Below, piece after piece: positions 6,712 through 15,650 of a stretch of 64,000 bases of DNA. Each line of letters starts with the position of its first letter. Position 1 is the stretch's first letter. Source of the DNA: JALYOC01 sp036675345. GTDB lineage: Bacteria; Myxococcota; Myxococcia; Myxococcales; Myxococcaceae. The stretch is taken from contig JAKFFE010000032.1 in assembly GCA_036675345.1 (NCBI GenBank), positions 186,001 through 250,000 of the forward strand, written 5' to 3'. The translations under genes were made by a program, and so were the position numbers. The notes beneath the pieces were generated by a model. The model was not told the DNA's origin. It ran no database searches and saw nothing but the letters and a program-made list of their open reading frames with translations.

Positions 6712-8475
6712 TTAGAGACGCAGAGTTCCGGGGGCCACCAGGTCCGGGGGAAGCGCGTCTGGGACCCACATCGCCCACACCTGGGCGGAGGTCAGCTCCT
6801 GTGCCGCCGAGGCCAGCGCCCCCAGCCCGCTCCTTCCTCCACCGAAGGGCAACAGTTCGTATTCGCTGCGCTTTTCTCCGGCCAGGGCCAGCGCCCGGCG
6901 GCAGGCCTCGTCAAAGGAGCCCACCTTGTCCACCAGCCCGGCCTCCAGCGCGGTGGCCGCCGAGTACACCCTGCCCTCTCCCCGCTGATGGACCTGCTCG
7001 CGGGTCATCCCCCGCGAACCTCCCACCAGATCCAGGAAGGCCTCGTAGGTCTCCTGCACCTCGGTCTCCAGTGACTGGCGCTCCGGTCCGGTGAAGGGAC
7101 GGGAGGTGGAGTGCAGCCCGGCGTTCTGGCCAAAGGCGATCACCTCCCTGGACACCCCCAGGCGCGCGAACAGCTCCGAGGTCTCGAACTTGCCCGCGAA
7201 GACGCCGATCGAACCGACCAACGACATCGGTCCGCCCCAGATCTCGTCGGCGGCCAGCATCGCCATGTAGCCGCCGCTGGCGGAGATGCGATCGAAGTAG
7301 GCGATCACCGGCTTCTTGCGCTGGAGGTTGCGCGCCTCCTCCAGGATCAGCTCGGAGGCGATCGCCGAACCTCCGCCGCTGTTGACGTACAGCACCACCG
7401 ACTCCACCCGGGGATCGTGCTCCGCGGCGCGCAGCGCCTTGGAGATGGACTTTGCCCCGGCGAACGAGCCGAGGCCGCGCCCGCCCTCGCCGGAGACGAT
7501 CATCCCCTCCACCTTGACCAGCCCCACCCGGGGCCTGGCGCGGGTAGACATCCACCTGGGCGCCCAGGGCTGCTGCCGGGAGTAGGCGCGGTAGCTGGCC
7601 AGCCGGACCCGCTTCGGGTCCTTCTTCTCCTCGGCCAGCTTCTTCTTCTCTGGCGGGGGGCCGACCCGCCGCTCGAAGGGCCGGACCTTCACCGCGCCTC
7701 CGGTGAGGTACTCCGGCAGATCCGCCTCGCTGACGATTCCATCGCACAGCCCCTCGGCCTGGGCGCGGTGGGCGCTGTAGGGACCGTGGTCGATCTTCTC
7801 CCGGACCTGCTCCGCGGAGAGCTTGCGGGTGCGCGAGATCACCCCCACCAGATGCAGGTACCGCTCCTCCAGCAGGCGGGAGAGCAGCCCCCGGACGTTC
7901 TCGGAGATCGCCGGCTCGGTGAACAGCTCCGGAGCGGTCTTGAACGGCCCGCGGCGGACGAAGTGCGCCCCGATCCCGAAGCGCTTGAAGGCCGCGCCGG
8001 CCGCGGTGGCCTCGGCGGCAAAGCCGGTGACGTCCAGCCGGCCGGCGGACGGCATCAGGATCTGATCCATCTCGCACAGCAGCGCGTACTCGGACGTGCC
8101 GGCGGTCACGGCGAAGCCCACCGCCTTCTTCCCCGCCGCCCGGAAGGTGCGGATCAGCGCGGCGATCGCCTCCCGCTTGGCGGGGGCCACCTCCAGGGTC
8201 TCCAGATCGAACATCGCCCCGTGCACCGAGGGATCGCGCGCCACCTGCTCCAGCTGTTGCTGCAGCTGCGCCACCGAGGTGACCGTGGCCGGCTCGGGCT
8301 TCTTGCGGAACAGCGAGAGGCCCCCTCGCTTGCCGGGGCGGTACGGCGGGTCGCCCTCCAGCCGGAAGTGCAGGTAGGACACCCGGCGGCGCCTGCGCAG
8401 CAGCCGCAAGGGGACGGCGAGGACGGCGAACAACAGCCGGAACAGATTGACGATCAGCGCGATCACGGGCCGCAT
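6712..8475 (-). CDS. sppA: Signal peptide peptidase SppA, double-domain type
   Basis: From ATG 8475 the product has 587 residues, close to the 67-kDa form of SppA. A membrane anchor (about 4-26) is followed by RRRRR. The general-base lysine is Lys179 in GPFKTAPELF (N-terminal domain) and the nucleophile is Ser370 in NSGGGSAIASE (C-terminal domain), the same arrangement as in E. coli SppA, where the dyad is formed between domains. A Lys/Glu-rich linker (EKKKLAEEKKD) separates them near 276-288. It degrades cleaved signal peptides in the inner membrane. The longer upstream frame to 8631 overlaps the divergent gene and is rejected as a start. Confidence 0.9.
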   Translation of the reverse strand: MRPVIALIVNLFRLLFAVLAVPLRLLRRRRRVSYLHFRLEGDPPYRPGKRGGLSLFRKKPEPATVTSVAQLQQQLEQVARDPSVHGAMFDLETLEVAPAKREAIAALIRTFRAAGKKAVGFAVTAGTSEYALLCEMDQILMPSAGRLDVTGFAAEATAAGAAFKRFGIGAHFVRRGPFKTAPELFTEPAISENVRGLLSRLLEERYLHLVGVISRTRKLSAEQVREKIDHGPYSAHRAQAEGLCDGIVSEADLPEYLTGGAVKVRPFERRVGPPPEKKKLAEEKKDPKRVRLASYRAYSRQQPWAPRWMSTRARPRVGLVKVEGMIVSGEGGRGLGSFAGAKSISKALRAAEHDPRVESVVLYVNSGGGSAIASELILEEARNLQRKKPVIAYFDRISASGGYMAMLAADEIWGGPMSLVGSIGVFAGKFETSELFARLGVSREVIAFGQNAGLHSTSRPFTGPERQSLETEVQETYEAFLDLVGGSRGMTREQVHQRGEGRVYSAATALEAGLVDKVGSFDEACRRALALAGEKRSEYELLPFGGGRSGLGALASAAQELTSAQVWAMWVPDALPPDLVAPGTLRL

Positions 8476-8544
8476 GGCCGCCCACTCTGCCAGTCCCCCA
8501 CCCGGGGCGCTGCTGCGCAATTGCCTCGTGGTAGGCTCTTCGAC

Positions 8545-8931
8545 ATGCGCCTGACCCGCATCGTCTCCTTGGCTCTCGTCAGCCTCTCGCTGTTCTCCGC
8601 CGCCGCCTACGCGCAGAGCCGCCGCCCGCATGAATTCCAGGCGCCGCGAGAGATGAGCGAGGCGGAGATCGCCGCCGCCAAGGAGCGCAGCCGCGCGGGA
8701 TCGGACATCAACCGCTGGGGCAAGGACACCACCGGCGAGGTCGGCGGCCCGCCCTGGATGGCGATCGGGCTGATGGTCCTGGTGTTCGCCGTCGCCGCGC
8801 CATTCGCGCTGCGCGCCTACCAGAACACCGCCAGCGAGATCCGGGAGCGCAGCGGCGCACCCGCCCCCAGCGCCCCGGCCCGCAGCCCCCCTCCTGCCCG
8901 CCGGACGCCGCCCCGTCCGCCGGAAGCCTGA
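8545..8931 (+). CDS. Small exported membrane protein, function unknown
   Basis: The 128-residue product begins with a clear signal peptide (MRLTRIVSLALVSLSLF, cleavage after AYA). It has a charged spacer, one membrane segment (WMAIGLMVLVFAVAAPFAL, about residues 72-90) and a Pro/Ala/Arg-rich cytoplasmic tail. The gene diverges from sppA with only 69 bases between the starts. It has no Shine-Dalgarno; TAGGCT stands seven bases before the ATG, so a leaderless transcript is possible. The role is unknown. Confidence 0.75.
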   Translation: MRLTRIVSLALVSLSLFSAAAYAQSRRPHEFQAPREMSEAEIAAAKERSRAGSDINRWGKDTTGEVGGPPWMAIGLMVLVFAVAAPFALRAYQNTASEIRERSGAPAPSAPARSPPPARRTPPRPPEA

Positions 8932-8954
8932 AGCCCGTTTCTCGCGGAGCCCGC

Positions 8955-10046
8955 TCAGGACGCCGCGGGAGGGTCCTGATCGGCCGCCACCGGGGCCACT
9001 GTCACCCGGACCTCTCCTTCCGGGCCGACCTCGATCTTCACCGGCAGGAACCGCTCCAGGATCCGGGCGTTGGTGGTCAGATGGGAGGTCACCTCCGAAG
9101 GGGTGAACCGGGAGGAGACCGGACGCTGACCTGGGATCACGCCCGCGGCCAGCAGCGCGGCAGGCACCAGCAGCTGATCTCCCAGGTGTTCGTCCACCGC
9201 GCCGCCGGTGGCCATGAAGGCGGTGGCCTGCTCCGCCGCCTCCCGGCCCACCTGTTCGGCCGGCTTGCCCCGATCTCCCAGCGCGGTGAACCCGGCGACC
9301 GAATGTTCGAAGTGGGCCTTGATGAACACCGCGGTGCCCTTCGAATGCCGCGCCGCCAGGGGGAGATTCTCGGTGGTGGCGTAGATCCCCTTCTCCCGCA
9401 GCACCGCCAGCGCGGCCGCGCCCTGGCGTTCGGCGATCCCCAGGCCCAGCCCGGCGATGAAGGAGCCCACGTCCATGTCGTGCAGCGTCCCGCGCGAGGG
9501 GAGGTTCACTCCCCGCTCCACCGGGGAGGGTTTAGCGATCACCGCCCGGATCTCCCCACCGCCCTGCGGATAGAAGCCGGCCTCCTTGAGGTGCAGCTCC
9601 ATCGTCAGCCCCAGGCGGGCCAGCATCGGCGCCCACACCGCGGCCAGGTACGGATAGCTGGGGCTGTGCGGCTGGTGGGTCCCGCCGCGCAGGGTCAACT
9701 GTCCCCCTCCGGCCAGGGCCAGCGGGTAGTAGAGGCACTGCAAGAGCAGGGCGGTGCTGCCGGCGGTCCCGATCTCCAGCAGGTACTCGCCCGGACGGAC
9801 CGGCCCGGGGGTGAAGCTCAGCTCGGAGGCGCCGACCTCCGCGCCCTGACTGGAGGAGCTGCTGATCGCCTCCGCGCCGCGCACGCAGGCCAGGTGCTGG
9901 GGGCGCAGCCCCGGCGGCTTGCGGTTGGCGCGGATGTTCCGCAGGGTGAACGGGGTCTGGGTGATCAACGAGAGGGAAAGCGCACTGCGGAGGATCTGTC
10001 CGCCCCCCTCCCCTTCGCTCCCATCGAGCACCACCTGCTTCGGCAC
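8955..10046 (-). CDS. rtcA: RNA 3'-terminal phosphate cyclase
   Basis: From GTG 10046 (GGGAGC about seven bases upstream) the product has 363 residues, as expected for RtcA. The N-terminal signature DGSEGEGGGQILR (about 7-19) and the C-terminal block TSHLTTNARILERFLPV are present. The latter contains the histidine (about residue 322) that is adenylylated in the family. RtcA converts RNA 3'-phosphate to 2',3'-cyclic phosphate using ATP. No rtcB ligase or rtcR regulator is visible in the window. Earlier in-frame start codons reach back to 10175 but would overlap the divergent transporter gene. Confidence 0.92.
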   Translation of the reverse strand: MPKQVVLDGSEGEGGGQILRSALSLSLITQTPFTLRNIRANRKPPGLRPQHLACVRGAEAISSSSSQGAEVGASELSFTPGPVRPGEYLLEIGTAGSTALLLQCLYYPLALAGGGQLTLRGGTHQPHSPSYPYLAAVWAPMLARLGLTMELHLKEAGFYPQGGGEIRAVIAKPSPVERGVNLPSRGTLHDMDVGSFIAGLGLGIAERQGAAALAVLREKGIYATTENLPLAARHSKGTAVFIKAHFEHSVAGFTALGDRGKPAEQVGREAAEQATAFMATGGAVDEHLGDQLLVPAALLAAGVIPGQRPVSSRFTPSEVTSHLTTNARILERFLPVKIEVGPEGEVRVTVAPVAADQDPPAAS

Positions 10047-10149
10047 GTCCCAAGCTCCCGGAAAAGGTCGCGAAGAGTAATCAGCAATCCGGCCCCAGAC
10101 CAGCGGCGATGGACGGCAAGGGTTGGCTGGGGCACCTTCCCGCCCCTCC

Positions 10150-11385
10150 ATGGCCTTCGCGATCTTCGCCCTCACCTACCTGTTCATCGCCGGCGTCCGT
10201 GTCCCCTGGGTGAAGCTGGATCGCACCGGAGGCGCGCTGCTGGGGGCGGTGCTGATGGTGGTCACCGGCGCGGTGCGGCCGGAGCAGGTGATGGAGGCCA
10301 TCGACGGGGGGACGATCGTCCTCTTGCTGGGGATGATGATGCTGGCCTCCTATCTCTCCGAGGCCGCCTTCTTCCGCTCCGCCGCCTACCACGCGGTGCG
10401 GGTGGCCAGGACCCCGCGCACCCTGCTGGTGGCGGTGGCCTCGGTCAGCGCGGTGATGTCCGCCTTCCTGGTCAACGACACCGTGTGTCTGATGCTGACC
10501 CCGCTGGTGCTGGCGGTGGTGGTGGAGTCCAGGCTGCCACCGCTGCCGTATCTGTTGGCGCTGTGCATGAGCTCCAACGCCGGCAGCGCGGCCACCTTCA
10601 CCGGCAACCCGCAGAACATGTTGATCCAGGGGGCCTCGGGGATCCCCTACGCCACCTTCCTGGCCCAGATGGCGCTGCCGGCCGCGCTGTCCACCGGGGT
10701 GGTGATCGCGGTGCTGCTGTTCGCCTTCCGCAAGCAGCTCCCCCGCGAGCCGATCCAGCCCCACCCCGCCCCACCGCCGGTGGATCGCCCGCTGCTGTTG
10801 CTCAGCTCGCTGGCGCTGCTGGGGGTGGTGGTGGCCTTCTTCCTGGAGGCGCCGATGGGCTGGGCGGCGCTGGCCGGGGCGGCGTTCGTGATGACAGTCT
10901 CCCGCCGCGAACCGCGCAAGGCCCTGGAGCGGGTGGACTACCAGCTGCTGCTGTTCTTCTCGGCGCTGTTCATCGTGGTCTACGGAGTGAACCAGGAGGG
11001 CTGGGCGGAGCGGATCCGTCAGGCGTTCGCGCCGCTGCTGGCCGGCGGGCCGGTCCAGGAGGCCTGGGGCTTTGCCGGCCTCAGCCTGGTGGCCTCCAAC
11101 CTCTTCTCCAACGTCCCCTTCGTGATGCTGGCCCGCACCTGGGTGCCGGCGCTGCAGGCCCCGGGGCTGGGGTGGGAGGTGCTGGCGCTCTCCTCCACCC
11201 TGGCCGGCAACCTCACCCTGGTGGGCAGCGTGGCCAACCTGATCGTGTTCGAGCTGGCCCGGGAGAAGTACCGGGTCGGCTTCTGGGAGTACGCCAAGCT
11301 GGGGATCCCGGTCACCCTGATCAGCCTGGTGCTGGGGATGGCGGCCCTGCTGGCGCAGCACGCCCTGCTGGGCACGCTGCGCTAG
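10150..11385 (+). CDS. ArsB/NhaD-superfamily membrane transporter
   Basis: The 411-residue protein has about ten to eleven hydrophobic segments. Two hallmark hairpins of the ion-transporter superfamily occur, NAGSAATFTGNPQNMLI in the first half and LAGNLTLVGSVANLIV in the second. The N-P/V-A-N pattern and internal duplication are typical of ArsB, NhaD and anion:sodium symporters of the SLC13/CitMHS type. Substrate (anion, arsenite, sodium/proton) cannot be decided; no ars genes are nearby. The start is uncertain: ATG 10150 gives a clean first membrane helix, and TTG 10123 is nine codons earlier. It diverges from rtcA with about 100 bases between the starts. Confidence 0.85.
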   Translation: MAFAIFALTYLFIAGVRVPWVKLDRTGGALLGAVLMVVTGAVRPEQVMEAIDGGTIVLLLGMMMLASYLSEAAFFRSAAYHAVRVARTPRTLLVAVASVSAVMSAFLVNDTVCLMLTPLVLAVVVESRLPPLPYLLALCMSSNAGSAATFTGNPQNMLIQGASGIPYATFLAQMALPAALSTGVVIAVLLFAFRKQLPREPIQPHPAPPPVDRPLLLLSSLALLGVVVAFFLEAPMGWAALAGAAFVMTVSRREPRKALERVDYQLLLFFSALFIVVYGVNQEGWAERIRQAFAPLLAGGPVQEAWGFAGLSLVASNLFSNVPFVMLARTWVPALQAPGLGWEVLALSSTLAGNLTLVGSVANLIVFELAREKYRVGFWEYAKLGIPVTLISLVLGMAALLAQHALLGTLR

Positions 11386-11394
11386 CGAACCTCC

Positions 11395-12714
11395 TCAGGG
11401 AGTCTGCAGATCCGAGGGCAGCCGCGGCGAGGAGAGCAGCTGGGTGAACACCTTCCAGCGCTCCTCCACCGAGTCCCCGCCCCTGGCCTCCACGTACTGG
11501 CGGACCAGGTCCTTGCCCAGGTTGTAGTTGATCACGTAGCTGCGGTAGTGGTCGATGAACTTGATCCGCTGCGCCGCCCGCTCCGGGCTCATCAGCGCGT
11601 AACGGACCAGCAGCCGGATCGACTCCGCGTCGTCCAGCCCCTGATCCAGCCGGCGGCGGGCCACCTCGTTGGCCGCGTAGCCCACCTTCTCCGCCAGCTC
11701 CTGGATCCGGTAGTAGTTGGCGGCCCCGGCGGGATCCAACCCGGCCAGGGGGAACAGGGTCTGCTGCTCGAACTGCACCCGCTCCGCCTCCGGGAAGGAC
11801 AGGTCCACCCCGTAGTTGGCGCTCCCCTCGGCGATCAACGACTGGGGGCTGTAGAGCGGGTAGACGGTGAACTCCACCCAGCCCCGGCCCTGGACCAGGG
11901 TCTGCTCCAGCAGCGCGTTGTAGACGTGGTGGCCGGGGTAGCCCTCGTGGCAGGCCAGATCCAGGGCGCGGTCGATGTAGATCGGCAGCTCGGTGTTCAC
12001 CTGGATCAGGCTGTGGAAGTTGCCCTGGTACCAGTTGTAGCCGCTCCACGGCTTGTCCTTCACGTACTCGAGGACGAAGGTCTCCTTCTCGGGGAGCGGG
12101 ATCCGCTCGGCGGTCTTCTTCCGGCAGGCGGCGATCGCGGCCTGGAACACCCCGTCCAGCCGCTCGGTGGGGATCACGAAGCGGTTGCGGAAGGCGTGGT
12201 AGCGCTCGTGCAGCGGGCCGGTCCCGGGCAGCGCCTGGTCCAGCGCGTCCAGCGCCGGCTGGAAGCTCTCCAGCGGATGGGTGGGGGCCACCGCGTCGTA
12301 CATCGCGCGGGACTCCTGATCGAACGGCAGCCGCTTCCCCTCCAGGTGCTCCACCCAGGAGGTCAGCGCCTGCAGCTGGCGGGTCAGGTAGGTGCGCCGC
12401 AGCTGCTCCGCCGTGCCGTCCTCGTACTGGGGGGTGCGCTCCACCTCGGCGATCAGGGTCACCGCCTCGCTGTGGATCGCCGGCAGGGACTTCTTCTGCG
12501 CCTTGACCGTCTCCCTCCACTCGGCGGGTCCATAGAAGGCGTCCACGTAGCCGTCGTCGTGCTCACCGACGGCCAGCACCAGCTTCACGTACGACTCGGC
12601 AAGGGTGTTCATGTCCTGGACCGGGGGCCTGCGGGTTCGGGCGGCGCAGCCCACCGCGATCAGCGAGAGCACCACCGCGGCGAGCAGGGAGGGACGGCGC
12701 AAAGAGGAGGTCAT
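11395..12714 (-). CDS. DUF885-type putative metallopeptidase lipoprotein
   Basis: From ATG 12714 (AGGA six bases upstream) the product has 439 residues with a lipoprotein signal peptide and lipobox Cys23 (LIAVGC). HEGYPGHH at 256-263 is the zinc-binding motif of the DUF885 family of M3/M32-like peptidases, and a downstream LIAEGSANYG provides the probable third ligand. It is shorter than typical DUF885 proteins (550-600 residues), mainly in the N-terminal part. It should be a periplasmic or outer-membrane peptidase; substrate unknown. It lies 31 bases downstream of another lipoprotein gene on the same strand. Confidence 0.8.
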   Translation of the reverse strand: MTSSLRRPSLLAAVVLSLIAVGCAARTRRPPVQDMNTLAESYVKLVLAVGEHDDGYVDAFYGPAEWRETVKAQKKSLPAIHSEAVTLIAEVERTPQYEDGTAEQLRRTYLTRQLQALTSWVEHLEGKRLPFDQESRAMYDAVAPTHPLESFQPALDALDQALPGTGPLHERYHAFRNRFVIPTERLDGVFQAAIAACRKKTAERIPLPEKETFVLEYVKDKPWSGYNWYQGNFHSLIQVNTELPIYIDRALDLACHEGYPGHHVYNALLEQTLVQGRGWVEFTVYPLYSPQSLIAEGSANYGVDLSFPEAERVQFEQQTLFPLAGLDPAGAANYYRIQELAEKVGYAANEVARRRLDQGLDDAESIRLLVRYALMSPERAAQRIKFIDHYRSYVINYNLGKDLVRQYVEARGGDSVEERWKVFTQLLSSPRLPSDLQTP

Positions 12715-12745
12715 CGACATTCCTGGGAGAGAAGAACGGGTTGGA

Positions 12746-13579
12746 TCAGTCCGGATCCGGCAGCTCACCGGGGGGCAGCGCGTCCTCGTCCGGAGGAGGG
12801 AGCGGCTGGTTCTCCTTGCCGGTCTTGTTGGTGTCGTCGGGGGGCGCCGAGAGCTCCCGGGACGCGGGCTTCGCCGGCGGCGGGCTGCCGCGACGGTCCT
12901 TGGGGCTCAGCTCGGTGATGAACCGCTTGGCCAGCCGATCCACCAGCGCCACCATCCGCGCCCGGTACAGCTCCGGGCTCTTCCCCACCGCGAACGGATC
13001 CAGATGCGGGGTGCTCAGCTCCAGCTCGTCCTCGTCGATCGGGTGACGCCAGGCCTCCCCGCCGTCCAGGAAGAACATCCGGGCGTAGCCCTTGAAGTAG
13101 GCCCCGGCCCGCCCGTTGCGGCTGCGCATCCCGTAGTCGGAGATCACGAACTCCACCACCGCGTCCACGCCCAGCGGCCGCAGCAGCTCGTAGTCCGGTG
13201 GGTTGGCGGGCACCTCCTCCACCAGGAAGCTCTCCAGCACCGTGGCCACGCTGGCCGGATCCAGGGTGTTGGTCCAGGGCGACTCCCCCCGCAGGCCACT
13301 GAGGGTGGTGGCGCGGAGCCGGTCGGAGAGCTCGAAGCGGGTCAGGCCCCGCTGCAGCTTCACCGCCAGCCGCCGATCCGCCTCCTTGGCGTCCAGCTTC
13401 TTGAGCTTGCCCCCGTAGGCGCCGTCTTCCCGGAACACCCACGCCCTCGGCCCGGCCTCATCTTCGATCCGCGAAATGAAGGCAGGACGCTGGACGCGGT
13501 CCAGCTCGCTGCCCGACAATCGCCGGTGTCCGCACGCGAGCGCCAACATCGCGAACCCCACCACCCAGAGCTTCGACAT
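12746..13579 (-). CDS. Lipoprotein of unknown function
   Basis: The 277-residue product starts with a short lipoprotein signal peptide (MSKLWVVGFAMLALAC, lipobox Cys16). The body is mixed alpha/beta with a central segment (YELLRPLGVDAVVEFVISDYG) resembling the repeating fold of GNA1162/TolB-N-like periplasmic proteins. The last 50 residues are Pro/Lys/Asp-rich and probably disordered. It is divergent from the metallophosphoesterase-like gene and precedes the DUF885-like lipoprotein gene. No family assignment is secure. Confidence 0.7.
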   Translation of the reverse strand: MSKLWVVGFAMLALACGHRRLSGSELDRVQRPAFISRIEDEAGPRAWVFREDGAYGGKLKKLDAKEADRRLAVKLQRGLTRFELSDRLRATTLSGLRGESPWTNTLDPASVATVLESFLVEEVPANPPDYELLRPLGVDAVVEFVISDYGMRSRNGRAGAYFKGYARMFFLDGGEAWRHPIDEDELELSTPHLDPFAVGKSPELYRARMVALVDRLAKRFITELSPKDRRGSPPPAKPASRELSAPPDDTNKTGKENQPLPPPDEDALPPGELPDPD

Positions 13580-13667
13580 AGGCTGGCCTCATACCAGAGC
13601 CTTACGGGTCTGGACCTGTCCTGTGGCATTCAGCTAAAGCCTCTGCACTTTTCCGTCGAGAGAGAAC
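13580..13667. promoter_or_regulatory. Divergent promoter region between two lipoprotein genes
   Basis: These 88 bases separate two divergent starts. CCAGA (13594-13598) and TCTGG (13609-13613) form a small inverted repeat that could be an operator or chance. The plus-strand gene has a purine-rich GAGAGAGAAC directly before its ATG. No convincing sigma-70 hexamers were seen. Confidence 0.35.
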
Positions 13668-14816
13668 ATGGCGATGCGGTCTGCAAGCAATCCGTTCGGC
13701 GTGATGATCGCCGCAGTGCTGCTGGGGTGCGCTGCCCCCTCGGCCCAGGCACCCACCCCTCCTCCGCCCACGCAGGCGCCCCCGCCCGCCGCTCCGGTGG
13801 CCACCCCGGCGGAGACCGGCGCCGCCGAGGGGGCGTTCTCCGGCTGCGCGGCCAACCTCGACGAGGGCCCCACCCGTGAGCTGACCCTGGCCGGACGCAA
13901 GGCCACCCAGACCGGTGCCCGGCTGCGCTTCACCGATCCGGATCCGGACGGGAAGCTGGTGATCGGGGTGCTGGGCCCGATCAACGAGGACTCCGGCCTC
14001 AACCTGCTGGCGCTGCGCCGGTACCTGGCCTTCTTCACCGAACATGGGGCGGAGGCGGTGGTGGTGACCGGCGATTCGGGGGAGACCCCCAGCAGCATGG
14101 ACCGGATGCTCAAGGAGCTCTCCGCCGCCGGGGTGCCGGTGCTGGTGGCCTCCGGAAACCGGGAGTGCAAGGAGGACTTCAACCAGGGGGTGGCGCTGGC
14201 CCAGGCCCGCTTCGACGGGATCGTGAACCTCAACGCGATCCGCTCGGTGGAGCTGGCGGGGATGACCTTCGTCTCCCTCCCCGGCTACCACGATCCCAAC
14301 TACATCACCTGTGAGACCGGCTGCCGCTACGACGCGCGCACCCTGGCCGACGTGGTCACCCTGGCCCAGGAGGCCCGGACCCCGGTGGTGCTGGTGTCCC
14401 ACGGTCCTCCCAAGGGCACCTCCAGCCAGTCGCTGGACTACGCGACCAGCGCCGGGAACGTGGGCGACCCGCAGGTGAACAAGGTGATCGCCGACGGGAA
14501 GATCGCCTTTGGGTTGTTCTCCAACATCAAGGAGGCCGGGGGCCGGGCCACCGCGGCGGATCTGGCCACCCAGATCCCGGAGGGCAAGAGCGTCAAGTCG
14601 CTGATGCTCAACCCCGGGGCGGCGGATACCTCTCGCTGGGAGATGAACGGAGGTTGGGCCTCCTTCGGCTCGGCGGCGTTGATCACCTACTCGCAGGGGA
14701 AGGCCACCTGGAAGCTGTTCAAGGCGCCCAGGCCGACCGTGGAGGAGAAGCGGGCGGCCAAGGCCCTGGAACCCACCCGCCCCCCGAAGGCGAAGCGCAA
14801 GCCGACCTCCCCGTGA
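13668..14816 (+). CDS. Degenerate metallophosphoesterase-like lipoprotein
   Basis: The 382-residue protein has a lipoprotein leader (lipobox Cys21, VLLGC) and then a Pro/Ala-rich tether (about 25-52). The folded part shows the order of a calcineurin-like phosphoesterase: VIGVLGPIN where D-x-H is expected, AVVVTGDSGE (GDxxE), VLVASGNREC (GNxx) and VVLVSHGPP (SHxPP). The first metal-binding Asp/His pair and the final GHxH (here GLFSNIKE) are missing, so the metal site is incomplete. Activity is therefore doubtful. The basic C-terminus (KAKRKPTSP) overlaps the next gene's GTG by four bases, implying coupled translation. Confidence 0.65.
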   Translation: MAMRSASNPFGVMIAAVLLGCAAPSAQAPTPPPPTQAPPPAAPVATPAETGAAEGAFSGCAANLDEGPTRELTLAGRKATQTGARLRFTDPDPDGKLVIGVLGPINEDSGLNLLALRRYLAFFTEHGAEAVVVTGDSGETPSSMDRMLKELSAAGVPVLVASGNRECKEDFNQGVALAQARFDGIVNLNAIRSVELAGMTFVSLPGYHDPNYITCETGCRYDARTLADVVTLAQEARTPVVLVSHGPPKGTSSQSLDYATSAGNVGDPQVNKVIADGKIAFGLFSNIKEAGGRATAADLATQIPEGKSVKSLMLNPGAADTSRWEMNGGWASFGSAALITYSQGKATWKLFKAPRPTVEEKRAAKALEPTRPPKAKRKPTSP

Positions 14817-15637
14817 ACCCCACGCCCAGGGCCCCTGCCGCCGTGCAACCTCCCCACATCCCCCCCGCAGCCAAGAAGCGCCGTCTGGGAGAGATCCTTC
14901 TCGACGCGGGGCTGATCACCCAGCTGCAGCTGCACGCCGCGCTCTCCGAACAGAAGAAGTGGGGCGGCAAGCTGGGGCGGGTGCTGGTGGAGATGGGCTT
15001 CGTGGACGAGGAGTCGATGGTGCTGGCGCTGTCCCGCCAGCTCTCCTTGCCGCGGGTCAATCTGGAGACCGCCCGCCTGGCGCCGGAGATCGTCCAGCAC
15101 CTGCGGCTGGACATCGCCGAGCGCTACGGGGTGTTCCCGCTGGCCTTCGATCCCAAGCAGAAGCTGCTGACCCTGGCGACGTCTGATCCCACCAACCAGG
15201 AGGCGCAGGGCGAGCTGGCCTTCTACACCGGCTACAAGATCCAGCTGGCGGTCTGTGGGACCACCGCCATCGACAAGGCGATCCGCCGCTACTACTACGG
15301 CGAGCAGACCACCGCCTCGGACACCACCACCCCCGAGGCCCTGGGAGTCAACGAGGTGTCGCTGAGCGCCGACGATCTGATCCAGCGCTCCGGGGTCCAC
15401 TCCCTGCCGCCGTCCTTGGCCACCCCGGTCCCGGCGCCGCTGTCCCCCACCGCCGCGGCGCAAATCGCCCAGCAGGAGCTGGGCCTCCAGGTGAAGGAGC
15501 TGACCGACCGGCTGGGCGCGCTGGAGAAGCACGCCGCCAATCAGGTCCGGGCGCTGCGGGGGTTGTTCGAGCTGCTGGTGGAGAAGGGCTTCATCACCCG
15601 CGACGAGTACCTCTCCAAGGTCCGCTCGCGGGAGTAA
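14813..15637 (+). CDS. Stand-alone MshEN (GspE N-terminal) domain protein
   Basis: From GTG 14813, which overlaps the preceding stop (GTGA), the protein has 274 residues. Residues about 25-170 match the N-terminal MshEN domain of type II secretion/type IV pilus ATPases (LGEILLDAGLITQLQLHAAL, LGRVLVEMGFVDEESM), a module that can bind cyclic-di-GMP. The ATPase domain is absent. A Pro/Thr-rich linker leads to a C-terminal coiled coil (ELGLQVKELTDRLGALEKHA) and a short helical segment echoing the first domain (VEKGFITRDEYLSKV). It may be a cyclic-di-GMP-responsive adaptor; partners are unknown. Confidence 0.75.
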   Translation: MNPTPRAPAAVQPPHIPPAAKKRRLGEILLDAGLITQLQLHAALSEQKKWGGKLGRVLVEMGFVDEESMVLALSRQLSLPRVNLETARLAPEIVQHLRLDIAERYGVFPLAFDPKQKLLTLATSDPTNQEAQGELAFYTGYKIQLAVCGTTAIDKAIRRYYYGEQTTASDTTTPEALGVNEVSLSADDLIQRSGVHSLPPSLATPVPAPLSPTAAAQIAQQELGLQVKELTDRLGALEKHAANQVRALRGLFELLVEKGFITRDEYLSKVRSRE

Positions 15638-15650
15638 GGCGCGGGGCGCC
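15638..15650. terminator. Small hairpin between convergent genes
   Basis: The 13 bases separating two stop codons read GGCGC-GGG-GCGCC, a perfect 5-bp stem. It has no T run on either side, so terminator function is tentative. Confidence 0.3.

Noticed and set aside
10150..11385. Arsenite pump ArsB
   Set aside because: Only superfamily motifs are seen and there is no arsR, arsC or arsA nearby.
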